A stretch of DNA of 8,397 nt from Chloroflexota bacterium (lineage in GTDB: Bacteria > Chloroflexota > Dehalococcoidia > SZUA-161 > SpSt-899): NCBI GenBank assembly GCA_018725425.1, contig QLUL01000038.1:1-8397 (forward strand), in the 5' to 3' direction. The position numbers and the translations under genes were made by a program. Positions 1-5,443 of the stretch are shown in pieces (position 1 is the first letter of the stretch; each line of letters begins with the position of its first letter). The notes under the pieces are model-generated. The model saw nothing but the letters and a program-made list of their open reading frames with translations, ran no database searches and was not told where the DNA came from.

Positions 1-43
1 CTGCACCCCATGCAGGTGCGCTACCAGGCTGCGCCACACCCCG
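1..43 (-). tRNA. tRNA-Pro(GGG), 5' part, cut by the window edge
   Basis: Read on the minus strand from position 43, the sequence folds as the 5' part of a tRNA. The acceptor strand CGGGGTG lies at 43-37. The D arm GCGC, loop AGCCTGGTA, GCGC follows. The anticodon loop ATGGGGT lies at 11-5, with anticodon GGG at 9-7. The first four bases of the 3' anticodon strand pair correctly, so nothing looks broken; the gene simply leaves the window. The AGCCTGGTAGCGCAC D-arm sequence is typical of bacterial tRNA-Pro. It would decode CCC (and CCU by wobble). The variable loop, T arm and acceptor 3' strand cannot be seen. Confidence 0.88.
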
Positions 44-61
44 ATGTGCCGGACAATCTAT

Positions 62-90
62 ATACTATCACAGCCTACCCCCAAAATCAA
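62..90 (-). promoter_or_regulatory. Candidate sigma-70 promoter of tRNA-Pro
   Basis: On the minus strand, TTGATT (90-85) is separated by exactly 17 bases from TAGTAT (67-62). That would start transcription near 55, about a dozen bases before the mature tRNA 5' end at 43. Each hexamer matches consensus at four of six positions. The assignment rests on spacing and location only. Confidence 0.4.
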
Positions 91-102
91 AGGGCATGAG
101 CA

Positions 103-123
103 TCAGGGGTATTCTCCCCCTGA
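103..123. repeat. Short inverted repeat (7-bp stem)
   Basis: TCAGGGG at 103-109 pairs with CCCCTGA at 117-123 around a 7-base loop. It lies between the two divergent tRNA promoters, in a C-rich stretch that leads straight into the longer hairpin at 131-161. There is no T-run after it on either strand, so a classic terminator is not supported. Confidence 0.5.
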
Positions 124-130
124 AACCCCC

Positions 131-161
131 CAGGATAGGAATCTTTGAAATTCCTATCCTG
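131..161. repeat. Perfect 12-bp inverted repeat hairpin
   Basis: CAGGATAGGAAT at 131-142 is the exact reverse complement of ATTCCTATCCTG at 150-161, with a 7-base loop (143-149). The stem has no mismatch. It sits between divergently transcribed tRNA genes, so neither needs a terminator here, and no T-run follows on either strand. It may be a dispersed intergenic palindrome, a miniature element remnant or a protein-binding site. The sequence alone does not decide. Confidence 0.7.
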
Positions 162-196
162 CGATGTTATGTAAAGTTGCGCCCCTCAGCGTGGAC

Positions 197-225
197 TTGA
201 CACCATAACCTCAAGGTGCTATATT
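197..225 (+). promoter_or_regulatory. Strong sigma-70 promoter ahead of the tRNA-Met fragment and DUF5679 gene
   Basis: A perfect -35 box TTGACA (197-202) is followed after 17 bases by TATATT (220-225). Transcription should begin near 231-233, a few bases before the tRNA 5' end at 239, which is the usual layout for a tRNA gene. Because the tRNA is broken, this promoter would now read through into the small gene at 348. Confidence 0.8.
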
Positions 226-238
226 TTGAGCAGAACAT

Positions 239-277
239 GGCAGCGTAGCTCAGTGGTAGAGCAGGGGACTCATAATT
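239..277 (+). pseudogene. 5' half of tRNA-Met(CAT), truncated just after the anticodon loop
   Basis: The acceptor strand GGCAGCG (239-245), TA, and a D arm GCTC-loop-GAGC (248-262) are intact. They are followed by the 5' anticodon strand GGGGA (264-268) and the loop CTCATAA (269-275) with anticodon CAT at 271-273. The expected 3' anticodon strand (about TCCCC), T arm and acceptor partner CGCTGCC are missing. After 276-277 the sequence is unrelated, and no matching 3' half is found downstream in the window. The missing 3' half means no functional elongator tRNA-Met can be made from this copy as it stands. An integration or recombination scar is more likely than an intron, since no 3' exon is visible. 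Confidence 0.75.
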
Positions 278-347
278 CTAAGTGAAATTGACTCATTGCC
301 ACTTTTGTGTTAGTCTTTAGTCAAAATTCATGCCGAAGGAGGACGAG

Positions 348-488
348 ATGCAGGCCTATTGTGTCAAGTGTAGAGAAAAGGTGGATATCAAGAACCCGAA
401 AGCCATAACAATGAAGAACGGGCGTCCGGCGACTCAAGGTGAATGCCCGGGGTGTGGAACGAAGGTATATCGAATTGGCAAGTCATGA
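348..488 (+). CDS. DUF5679-type small zinc-ribbon protein, 46 aa
   Basis: This complete 46-residue ORF starts at ATG 348, behind a strong ribosome binding site (AAGGAGG, 336-342, five bases before the ATG). The protein begins MQAYCVKCRE and ends near CPGCGTKVYRIGKS. Cys5/Cys8 and Cys33/Cys36 form two CxxC knuckles of a zinc ribbon, with the middle motif MKNGRPATQG between them. This pattern matches the DUF5679 family, common in Chloroflexota and some archaea, whose function is unknown. It may bind nucleic acid or a protein partner, but nothing here proves that. It lies 70 bases after the tRNA-Met fragment and is apparently transcribed from the tRNA promoter at 197-225. A terminator-like hairpin overlaps its stop codon. 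Confidence 0.88.
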   Translation: MQAYCVKCREKVDIKNPKAITMKNGRPATQGECPGCGTKVYRIGKS

Positions 489-530
489 GTCGGGATAGCT
501 TCGCAAGGGGCCGGCTCTAAGTAACTTTTT
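487..530 (+). terminator. Terminator-like hairpin after the DUF5679 gene
   Basis: GAGTCGG (487-493) pairs with CCGGCTC (511-517) through seven base pairs, one of them T·G. A run of five T lies at 526-530. The eight-base gap between stem and T-run is longer than in a classic intrinsic terminator, so efficiency is uncertain. The stem begins inside the stop codon of the preceding gene. Confidence 0.35.
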
Positions 531-566
531 CGCTCTACTCGTTAGCTAGAATTCTGTATTCAAAGG

Positions 567-611
567 CCCACCTTCCGGGTTATTACCCCTGGAGCGGTGC
601 AAAAAGGTGGG
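567..611 (+). promoter_or_regulatory. Stem-loop masking a ribosome binding site
   Basis: CCCACCTT (567-574) is the exact reverse complement of AAGGTGGG (604-611). Inside the loop, GGGT (577-580) and ACCC (585-588) can form a second small hairpin. The 3' arm contains AGGTGG, a plausible ribosome binding site three to five bases before the ATG at 615. When folded, the mRNA would hide that site. No known riboswitch class was recognised. Confidence 0.4.
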
Positions 612-614
612 GAA

Positions 615-653
615 ATGGCGAGAAGAGCTGGAGGGATTGGATCCAAGAGATGA
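615..653 (+). CDS. Possible 12-codon leader peptide
   Basis: ATG 615 opens a 12-codon frame, MARRAGGIGSKR, that ends at TGA 651-653. Its stop overlaps the next start as ATGA (650-653), the standard layout for translational coupling. A ribosome binding site (AGGTGG, 605-610) lies just before it. The peptide is short, basic and of low complexity, so function as a protein is doubtful. It could instead serve to bring ribosomes to the downstream gene. Chance occurrence cannot be excluded. Confidence 0.3.
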   Translation: MARRAGGIGSKR

Positions 654-850
654 GACGCAGATGCGAAGTTTGTGGCAGGGAGATTAGACCCTTCGCGGAG
701 TTCTGGCTCAGGGAGCCAGATCAGCACGACAATGAAGGAGTATCCATTAAGCAGGGCAAGGCCATGCCGTTCTGCAGCCTTGGGTGTATTTTTGGCTGGA
801 GCGGAAAGGAACTCCGGAGAGAGAAAAGGGAGAGCGAGAATGTCAAATAA
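650..850 (+). CDS. Small zinc-binding protein, 66 aa, unknown function
   Basis: No family was recognised with certainty. The protein starts MRRRCEVCGREIRP. Cys5 and Cys8 form a CxxC knuckle, and Cys42 and Cys46 (FCSLGC) form a CxxxC pair, which together could hold one zinc ion. The last 15 residues are highly charged (Lys, Arg, Glu), fitting a soluble nucleic-acid or protein binder. There is no signal peptide or membrane segment. GGAGG at 630-634 is about 15 bases from the ATG, rather far. Translation may therefore depend on coupling through the ATGA overlap with the 12-codon ORF upstream. The next gene begins 14 bases after its stop, so the two are probably one operon. Short Cys-pair proteins like this are common in phages and integrated elements. 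Confidence 0.65.
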   Translation: MRRRCEVCGREIRPFAEFWLREPDQHDNEGVSIKQGKAMPFCSLGCIFGWSGKELRREKRESENVK

Positions 851-864
851 GGGAGAACTGTGAG

Positions 865-1116
865 ATGCAGAGAGGCCCGAGGACTACTACAAAGGAAAAA
901 CTCCTGCAAATCTTTGAAGCATCTCCTGATCTCACGCTTCAGGAATATGGTAATAGGCTAGGGGTTACCAAAGAGAGGGTAAGGCAGCTAATAGCGTGTC
1001 TAGGGCTTGAAAGGCAGCGTCGCAAGCATGCTGGTCAACCCATCTGCCCTGAATGCGGAGGCAGGAAAAGCTACGAGGCGAAGCTATGCAGGGCTTGCTG
1101 GTGGCAATCCCGATAG
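865..1116 (+). CDS. Helix-turn-helix / zinc-ribbon DNA-binding protein, 83 aa
   Basis: The start at ATG 865 is preferred because GGGAG (851-855) sits nine bases upstream and the start follows the previous stop (850). A frame open from 784 would overlap the previous gene and adds only low-complexity charged residues. Residues 21-48 (around LGVTKERVRQLIACLGL) resemble the helix-turn-helix of sigma-70 region 4, including the V-T-x-E-R-V-R-Q recognition-helix pattern. Residues 61-78 form a zinc ribbon: Cys61/Cys64 (CPEC) and Cys75/Cys78 (CRAC). It is too short to be a sigma factor because region 2 is absent. A transcriptional regulator, or a phage- or plasmid-type DNA binder, is more likely. Its target is unknown; its own operon or the neighbouring systems are possibilities. 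Confidence 0.75.
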   Translation: MQRGPRTTTKEKLLQIFEASPDLTLQEYGNRLGVTKERVRQLIACLGLERQRRKHAGQPICPECGGRKSYEAKLCRACWWQSR

Positions 1117-1123
1117 GCCCCCT

Positions 1124-1133
1124 TCACCGGTGA
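1124..1133. repeat. Perfect 10-bp palindrome TCACCGGTGA
   Basis: TCACCGGTGA lies eight bases after the stop of the HTH gene, in the 120-bp gap between that gene and the end of the SWIM gene, which converge here. It could be a protein-binding site, but one such palindrome can arise by chance. No gene, and no hairpin plus T-run terminator, was found in 1117-1236 on either strand. Confidence 0.25.
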
Positions 1134-1236
1134 GCTCTGCGGGCGGAAATTTGGGAGGCGTTTACTTGGGGCTTGCGACAGCGAGTGACCGCCGTGGTGT
1201 GTGACGAGAACGCACTACATTCGGAAACTGTGCTTA

Positions 1237-2130
1237 TTATTCTTCTTGCGATTCCCCCGATGCCTTTTGTAATGCGGCGCTGCTGGCTACAGTGTAGGCT
1301 TTTGCTAATAAAGCGGCGAGGTTGTGTTTCCCAATCATGAAAGGCGCATCTCCCAGCCTCTTCAAGATAGCATGGTCAACTTCTGGGGGCATTGGGTTCA
1401 CGGTAAAGGAATTCAATGCTTCTCCTGCCTGCCAAAAGGTATCCAAGCATTCTTCAAGAGGGATGGCGCCACTCTCCCGGGAAAAGTCAGCTTCGATAAT
1501 CCGCGAGGCCTCCTCTTCCGGCAGCGTTTGGCCCCGCTTCTCCCGAAGCACCTCGATAATCTCTTCCCTGGCTCGACCACGCAGTTTGAAAATCAGAAAG
1601 GGGTCCTGGTCAAACCTTTCCGCTAACAGGTAATAGACGGCGGCGATGTGCTTACAGGGGTTGGCCCAATCGGGGCAGGAGCAGCTGGTGACGAGTTCCT
1701 CCTTTGAGGTTGGGAAAAGGGAGACTCTCGCTTCGCCAAAGGCCTCCTCGATATTCTGTGGCATTTCGCCGGAAAGCAACTTCGCCGCAAATACAGCCTG
1801 GGCCGCCATGGCGTCCGTTACCTTATCCCAATTCTTCTCCGTAAGCGGTTTGAGCTCAATCTTGATCGAGTATGGCCTTGCTCGTGTGCCCTGAACCTTG
1901 GCAGAAACAATGCCCTTTTCGACATCAATGGAGACTACCTGCCCTTTGCGAGCATAGGCACGACCGCGAGTTAACCTTGCCCCCATATCAAAAGACTCCA
2001 TTACCCCGATCCATCGTTTGGACCACCAGGTCTCGCCGATTTCTCCCCGCTGGCTTTTGGTCTTGATGCCATCCTTTACCGCCTTTGGCCGGGCAGACTC
2101 GTAGTAACGCCAATCGCTCCAGCGACCCAT
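1237..2130 (-). CDS. SWIM zinc-finger protein, partner of the SNF2 ATPase, 297 aa
   Basis: The hallmark SWIM motif CxCx6CxH is complete: Cys150, Cys152, Cys159 and His161, in SCSCPDWANPCKHIAAVYY. The N-terminal part (GETWWSKRWIGVMESF, then a GRAYARKGQV segment near residues 56-65) matches bacterial SWIM proteins of the COG4279 type, which are commonly encoded beside a SNF2 helicase. SWIM fingers bind DNA or protein; here the likely role is to work with the adjacent ATPase, but the biochemical job is not established. ATG 2128-2130 lies one base after the helicase stop. Its ribosome binding site (GAGGAG, four to five bases upstream) is inside the end of the helicase gene, so the pair is translationally coupled. 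The C-terminal third is helical, acidic and without a recognised domain. The protein is full length and undamaged. Confidence 0.92.
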   Translation of the reverse strand: MGRWSDWRYYESARPKAVKDGIKTKSQRGEIGETWWSKRWIGVMESFDMGARLTRGRAYARKGQVVSIDVEKGIVSAKVQGTRARPYSIKIELKPLTEKNWDKVTDAMAAQAVFAAKLLSGEMPQNIEEAFGEARVSLFPTSKEELVTSCSCPDWANPCKHIAAVYYLLAERFDQDPFLIFKLRGRAREEIIEVLREKRGQTLPEEEASRIIEADFSRESGAIPLEECLDTFWQAGEALNSFTVNPMPPEVDHAILKRLGDAPFMIGKHNLAALLAKAYTVASSAALQKASGESQEE

Positions 2131-2131
2131 A

Positions 2132-5100
2132 TTACTCCTCTCTCACAGCCTCGCGGCTCAAAGCGAATATCTCCTTGAGTTGCTCGGTTGACATCTCGGT
2201 AAGCCAGGCCTCACCGGTGCCGACGATGCTTTCTGCCAGCTCTTTCTTCCGCTCGATCATCTCGTCAATGCGCTCTTCCAGCGTGCCGAGACAAACGAAC
2301 TTATGTACCTGGACATTCTTCTTTTGTCCGATACGGAAAGCCCGGTCGGTTGCCTGATTCTCCACTGCCGGGTTCCACCAGCGATCAAAGTGGAAAACGT
2401 GATTAGCGGCCGTCAGATTGATGCCCAATCCACCTGCCTTAAGGGAGAGAATAAAGAGAGGTGGCCCCTTGTGATCGTCTTGAAAGCGCTGAATCATGGC
2501 ATCGCGCTGTTTCTTAGTCGTGCCGCCGTAGAGGAAGAGCGTCTCACATCCGAAGGTCTGCCGAAGATGATTGCGGAGCATCGTGCCCATCTCGGCAAAC
2601 TGGGTGAAAATCAATGCCTTGTCGCCTTCGGCCAGGAGTTCTTCCAGCATCTCCTCCAAGCGGATAAGCTTGCCGGAGCGTCCCGGCATCTTGCTCCCAT
2701 CCTGGAGAAAATGTGCCGGGTGATTACAGACCTGCTTGAGTCTCAACAGCGTAGATAGCACCAGTCCCTTGCGCTCGATTCCCTCGGAGTCTTCAATCTT
2801 CTCCAACATCTCCTTGACTACTGCCTCGTAGAGCGTTGCCTGCTCCTGGCTAAGGTTGCAGAAGACCTTCATCTCCATCTTTTCGGGCAGATCCTTGATA
2901 ATCGTCGGGTCTGTTTTTATTCGACGTAATACAAATGGCTGAATCAAACGTTTGAGCATTTCAGCGCGTGAATGATTGCGGTATTTCTCGATCGGGATGA
3001 CGAATTTGCGATGGAAATCCTGGGCCGATTTAAGGTATCCGGGATTAAGAAAATCCATAATTGACCAGAGCTCAGACAGACGGTTTTCCACCGGTGTGCC
3101 GGTCAGTGTGACCCGGTGACTGGCAGTGAGCTTTCTAATTGCCTGCGTCTGTTTGGCAGAGGGATTTTTGATATTTTGGGCCTCATCCAGGACAACACAC
3201 TCCCAATGAATCTTGGAGAAGAGTTCTTCATCTCGGTGCGCCAGAGCATAGGTGCTGATGACAAGGTCGTGCTTTTTGATTGCCTTTTCAAACTCCTTCC
3301 CCGAGAGCCTGTCAGCACCGTGGTGCACCATGACCTGGAGCAGTGGCCCAAATCGCTCAACCTCCTTTTTCCAATTACCGACAACCGACATCGGGCAAAT
3401 CAGCAGCGTCGGGCCGGGCCACGACTCCTTTCGCCGACCAACGCGCTCGTGGAGCATGAAGGCAATGAACTCGATGGTTTTCCCCAGTCCCATGTCATCT
3501 GCCAAACAAGCTCCGAACCCAAACTGCTTAAGGAAAACGAGCCAGGAAAGTCCTTTGATCTGGTAAGGGCGCATCTGGCCGTTAAAGCTTTGAGGTGGCT
3601 CAACCTCGGCAATCTTAGCGCCTTCAGAGAATCTGTCCAGGCACTCTCCTACCCATCCCGCAGCTTCCAATCCCATCACCGGCAACCCTACCTCGGAAAC
3701 TTCCTGCCCCAGCCCGATCCGAAGCGCCTCGCCCAATCCCATCTCGCCGTCGTCATGCCTCTTCTGAAAGAAGGCGATAGCTGCTTCAATTTCCTCCGGT
3801 CTAAGCTCTACCCACTGCCCCCTTACCTTGACCAGGGGCACCTTCAGGCTGGCAAGTTTCTCGAACTCTGCCGCCGAGAGAGTTTCGTCACCCAGGGCGA
3901 CTTTCCAATCGTAGGCCACAATGCTGTCCAGTCCCATAAGCCCTGAGCCGACTTTGGCCTCTGCTTTTGGCTTCAATCTCAACTTAGCACTGAGGCGGGC
4001 CGACGGTTTTTGCCACCACGGCGGGAGGAGAACGCCGAATCCACTCTGTTCCAGGAGCGGAGCAGACTGGCGCAGGAAGGAGTAGGCTTGCTCGGTGACC
4101 AAACTCACTCCCACGGGGCATGCTCTTTTCAGACTCTCATCAATAGCCGGGAATACTCGTGAAGCCCTGCCAAGGTCAGCAAGCAGCCGTTCCTGCGGAT
4201 TTTCAAACCTGCGCTTCAGGAAGGTAATAACACCTGACCTTGCGCCCCAAACCTTCTTTGCCGGAACCAACAAGCTTCGATCATCACTGGCCTGGAGATG
4301 AAAACTGACTTCCCACGATTGCGCATCGTCACCTGGTGAATCAAGCCTGAAACAGGTGCGAAACGGTGTATCCGAAGATGTAGGCTGAATCTGGCTGAGC
4401 CAGGGTTCTATTTCCTGCAAAAAAGAGCCTGCCTCCTCAGTAGATGCCTCAAGTCGAGGATCATCAGATGAGAGGGCCTGCAGCCATTGCTCCGATAGGG
4501 AAACAACCCGACGACCGCGGCGAGGTGGGAGAATTGATATTGAGGAGAGGCTTCTCCGGACAAAGGCATCAACGGTTCGATTGATAAAACTTGAAAGCAG
4601 ATCGGATGGTGACGGTGCTTTCCCCCCTTCTTGAGGCAGGAATGCTCGACAACTCGGGGGCATGGAGTTTGATAGTAGCTGAACTCGTTCGGAGTCTTCT
4701 TCATTGATAACCACACACCAGGCGGCCCGAAAAAACCCTTTGCCCTCGCTAATTGTCGGCATAAAGCATTGCCTAGTAATTAGCTCAAGCGAGAACTTAG
4801 CCACTTCGACCCAGAAACACAGGGAGCTGCCGAAGGCGACCCCAGGAGACGGCTCACCTGGCAGGGAGATCAGGAAATCCAGAGCATCACCCGGGTCGAG
4901 AGTCAGGGTATTGATATCCCAGGGAGTTAGCGTGATTTCGCCCGTATCTTCGATACTCTCCCCCCGGATTATCTCTAGGGAAGCTAGCGGCCCCTTTCGG
5001 GCAGACGGCAGAAGGATCGGCAGAACTGCCGAAGTTGCGCTCTCTCCAGTCACGGAAAGGCTGCCGACTGCTTCCTTTAGCGGATCAATGGCTAGTGCGA

Positions 5101-5233
5101 AGGGATGCGGTCGCGGCTTTTTAGATTGCCGCCCTCGATGTTTGGGGGCAACGGCAGGTAGGGTGGAAGATTCTGCCCAGAGGTGGAATTTACCAGAAGC
5201 GATATTATCCCACAGTGCGTGTAAGACTATCAT
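2132..5233 (-). CDS. SNF2-family ATPase/helicase with SNF2-associated N-terminal domain, about 1033 aa
   Basis: A Swi2/Snf2-type double-stranded-DNA translocase (COG0553 type). Numbered from ATG 5233, all ATPase motifs are intact. Walker A DDMGLGKT is at 579-586, DEAQ at 683-686 and TGTPVEN at 711-717. The second RecA lobe has LSLKAGGLGINL near 929 and ends with the arginine-finger motif RAFRIGQ at 964-970. Upstream, about residues 385-495 look like the SNF2-associated domain DUF3670. The first ~380 residues are poorly conserved and resemble the variable front of this family. Start choice: ATG 5231-5233 gives MIVLHALWDN, the usual family N-terminus, with a weak GAGAG upstream. A TTG at 5254 would add seven residues but has no ribosome binding site and lies in a dyad. 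The SWIM gene follows at one base. Such proteins remodel DNA-protein complexes; here a role in defence or transcription-linked processes is inferred from context only. Confidence 0.93.
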   Translation of the reverse strand: MIVLHALWDNIASGKFHLWAESSTLPAVAPKHRGRQSKKPRPHPFALAIDPLKEAVGSLSVTGESATSAVLPILLPSARKGPLASLEIIRGESIEDTGEITLTPWDINTLTLDPGDALDFLISLPGEPSPGVAFGSSLCFWVEVAKFSLELITRQCFMPTISEGKGFFRAAWCVVINEEDSERVQLLSNSMPPSCRAFLPQEGGKAPSPSDLLSSFINRTVDAFVRRSLSSISILPPRRGRRVVSLSEQWLQALSSDDPRLEASTEEAGSFLQEIEPWLSQIQPTSSDTPFRTCFRLDSPGDDAQSWEVSFHLQASDDRSLLVPAKKVWGARSGVITFLKRRFENPQERLLADLGRASRVFPAIDESLKRACPVGVSLVTEQAYSFLRQSAPLLEQSGFGVLLPPWWQKPSARLSAKLRLKPKAEAKVGSGLMGLDSIVAYDWKVALGDETLSAAEFEKLASLKVPLVKVRGQWVELRPEEIEAAIAFFQKRHDDGEMGLGEALRIGLGQEVSEVGLPVMGLEAAGWVGECLDRFSEGAKIAEVEPPQSFNGQMRPYQIKGLSWLVFLKQFGFGACLADDMGLGKTIEFIAFMLHERVGRRKESWPGPTLLICPMSVVGNWKKEVERFGPLLQVMVHHGADRLSGKEFEKAIKKHDLVISTYALAHRDEELFSKIHWECVVLDEAQNIKNPSAKQTQAIRKLTASHRVTLTGTPVENRLSELWSIMDFLNPGYLKSAQDFHRKFVIPIEKYRNHSRAEMLKRLIQPFVLRRIKTDPTIIKDLPEKMEMKVFCNLSQEQATLYEAVVKEMLEKIEDSEGIERKGLVLSTLLRLKQVCNHPAHFLQDGSKMPGRSGKLIRLEEMLEELLAEGDKALIFTQFAEMGTMLRNHLRQTFGCETLFLYGGTTKKQRDAMIQRFQDDHKGPPLFILSLKAGGLGINLTAANHVFHFDRWWNPAVENQATDRAFRIGQKKNVQVHKFVCLGTLEERIDEMIERKKELAESIVGTGEAWLTEMSTEQLKEIFALSREAVREE

Positions 5234-5250
5234 GCATGGTCTCTCATTTG

Positions 5251-5271
5251 GCAACTATTATGGAAAGTTGC
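5251..5271. promoter_or_regulatory. Dyad just upstream of the SNF2 gene, possible operator
   Basis: GCAACT (5251-5256) and AGTTGC (5266-5271) form an inverted repeat around nine bases. The interval holds CATAAT on the minus strand (5262-5257), a possible -10 box, but its nearest -35-like hexamer is 21 bases away. Another possible minus-strand -10, TAAAAT, is at 5299-5294, also without a good -35. The SNF2 promoter is therefore somewhere in 5234-5340 but cannot be fixed. Confidence 0.3.
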
Positions 5272-5375
5272 GATCTTGTATTTAAGCAAACTTATTTTAC
5301 ACCAATAGCACCCCTTTTTGTAGATCACGAAAGGACTGAAGAATGTTGCGGGAGGTATTTCTGCTTTGTATGGTG

Positions 5376-5381
5376 TATAAT
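5376..5381 (+). promoter_or_regulatory. Consensus -10 box for the restriction-type gene
   Basis: TATAAT at 5376-5381 is a perfect -10 hexamer, placing the start of transcription near 5388 and giving a leader of about 55 bases before ATG 5444. There is no convincing -35 box at 16-18 bases and no TGn extension. A TTGCGG lies at 5346-5351, but the 24-base spacing is too long. The promoter may be weak or need an activator. Confidence 0.45.
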
Positions 5382-5443
5382 CTATTTAATCTGTTAAGAT
5401 AGCGCAGGGCGTGGGGAACAAGCATGGCAAAGGAACAAGATAG

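Noticed and set aside
547..552. TAGAAT as a -10 box for the small zinc-gene operon
   Set aside because: There is no acceptable -35 box 16-18 bases upstream, so the promoter of the 615-1116 genes remains unassigned.
239..560. An intron-containing or split functional tRNA-Met
   Set aside because: No T arm with a matching CGCTGCC acceptor strand is found downstream in the window. The DUF5679 gene with its own ribosome binding site follows within 70 bases, so no 3' exon can be supported.
784..864. Longer N-terminus of the HTH/zinc-ribbon protein starting at 784
   Set aside because: It would overlap the 66-residue gene by 67 bases and adds only charged low-complexity residues. ATG 865 has a well-spaced ribosome binding site.
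3116..3946. Plus-strand 276-codon open frame inside the SNF2 gene
   Set aside because: It lies wholly antisense to the conserved ATPase core, which has every family motif. It shows no recognisable domain, so it is a by-product of the coding strand.
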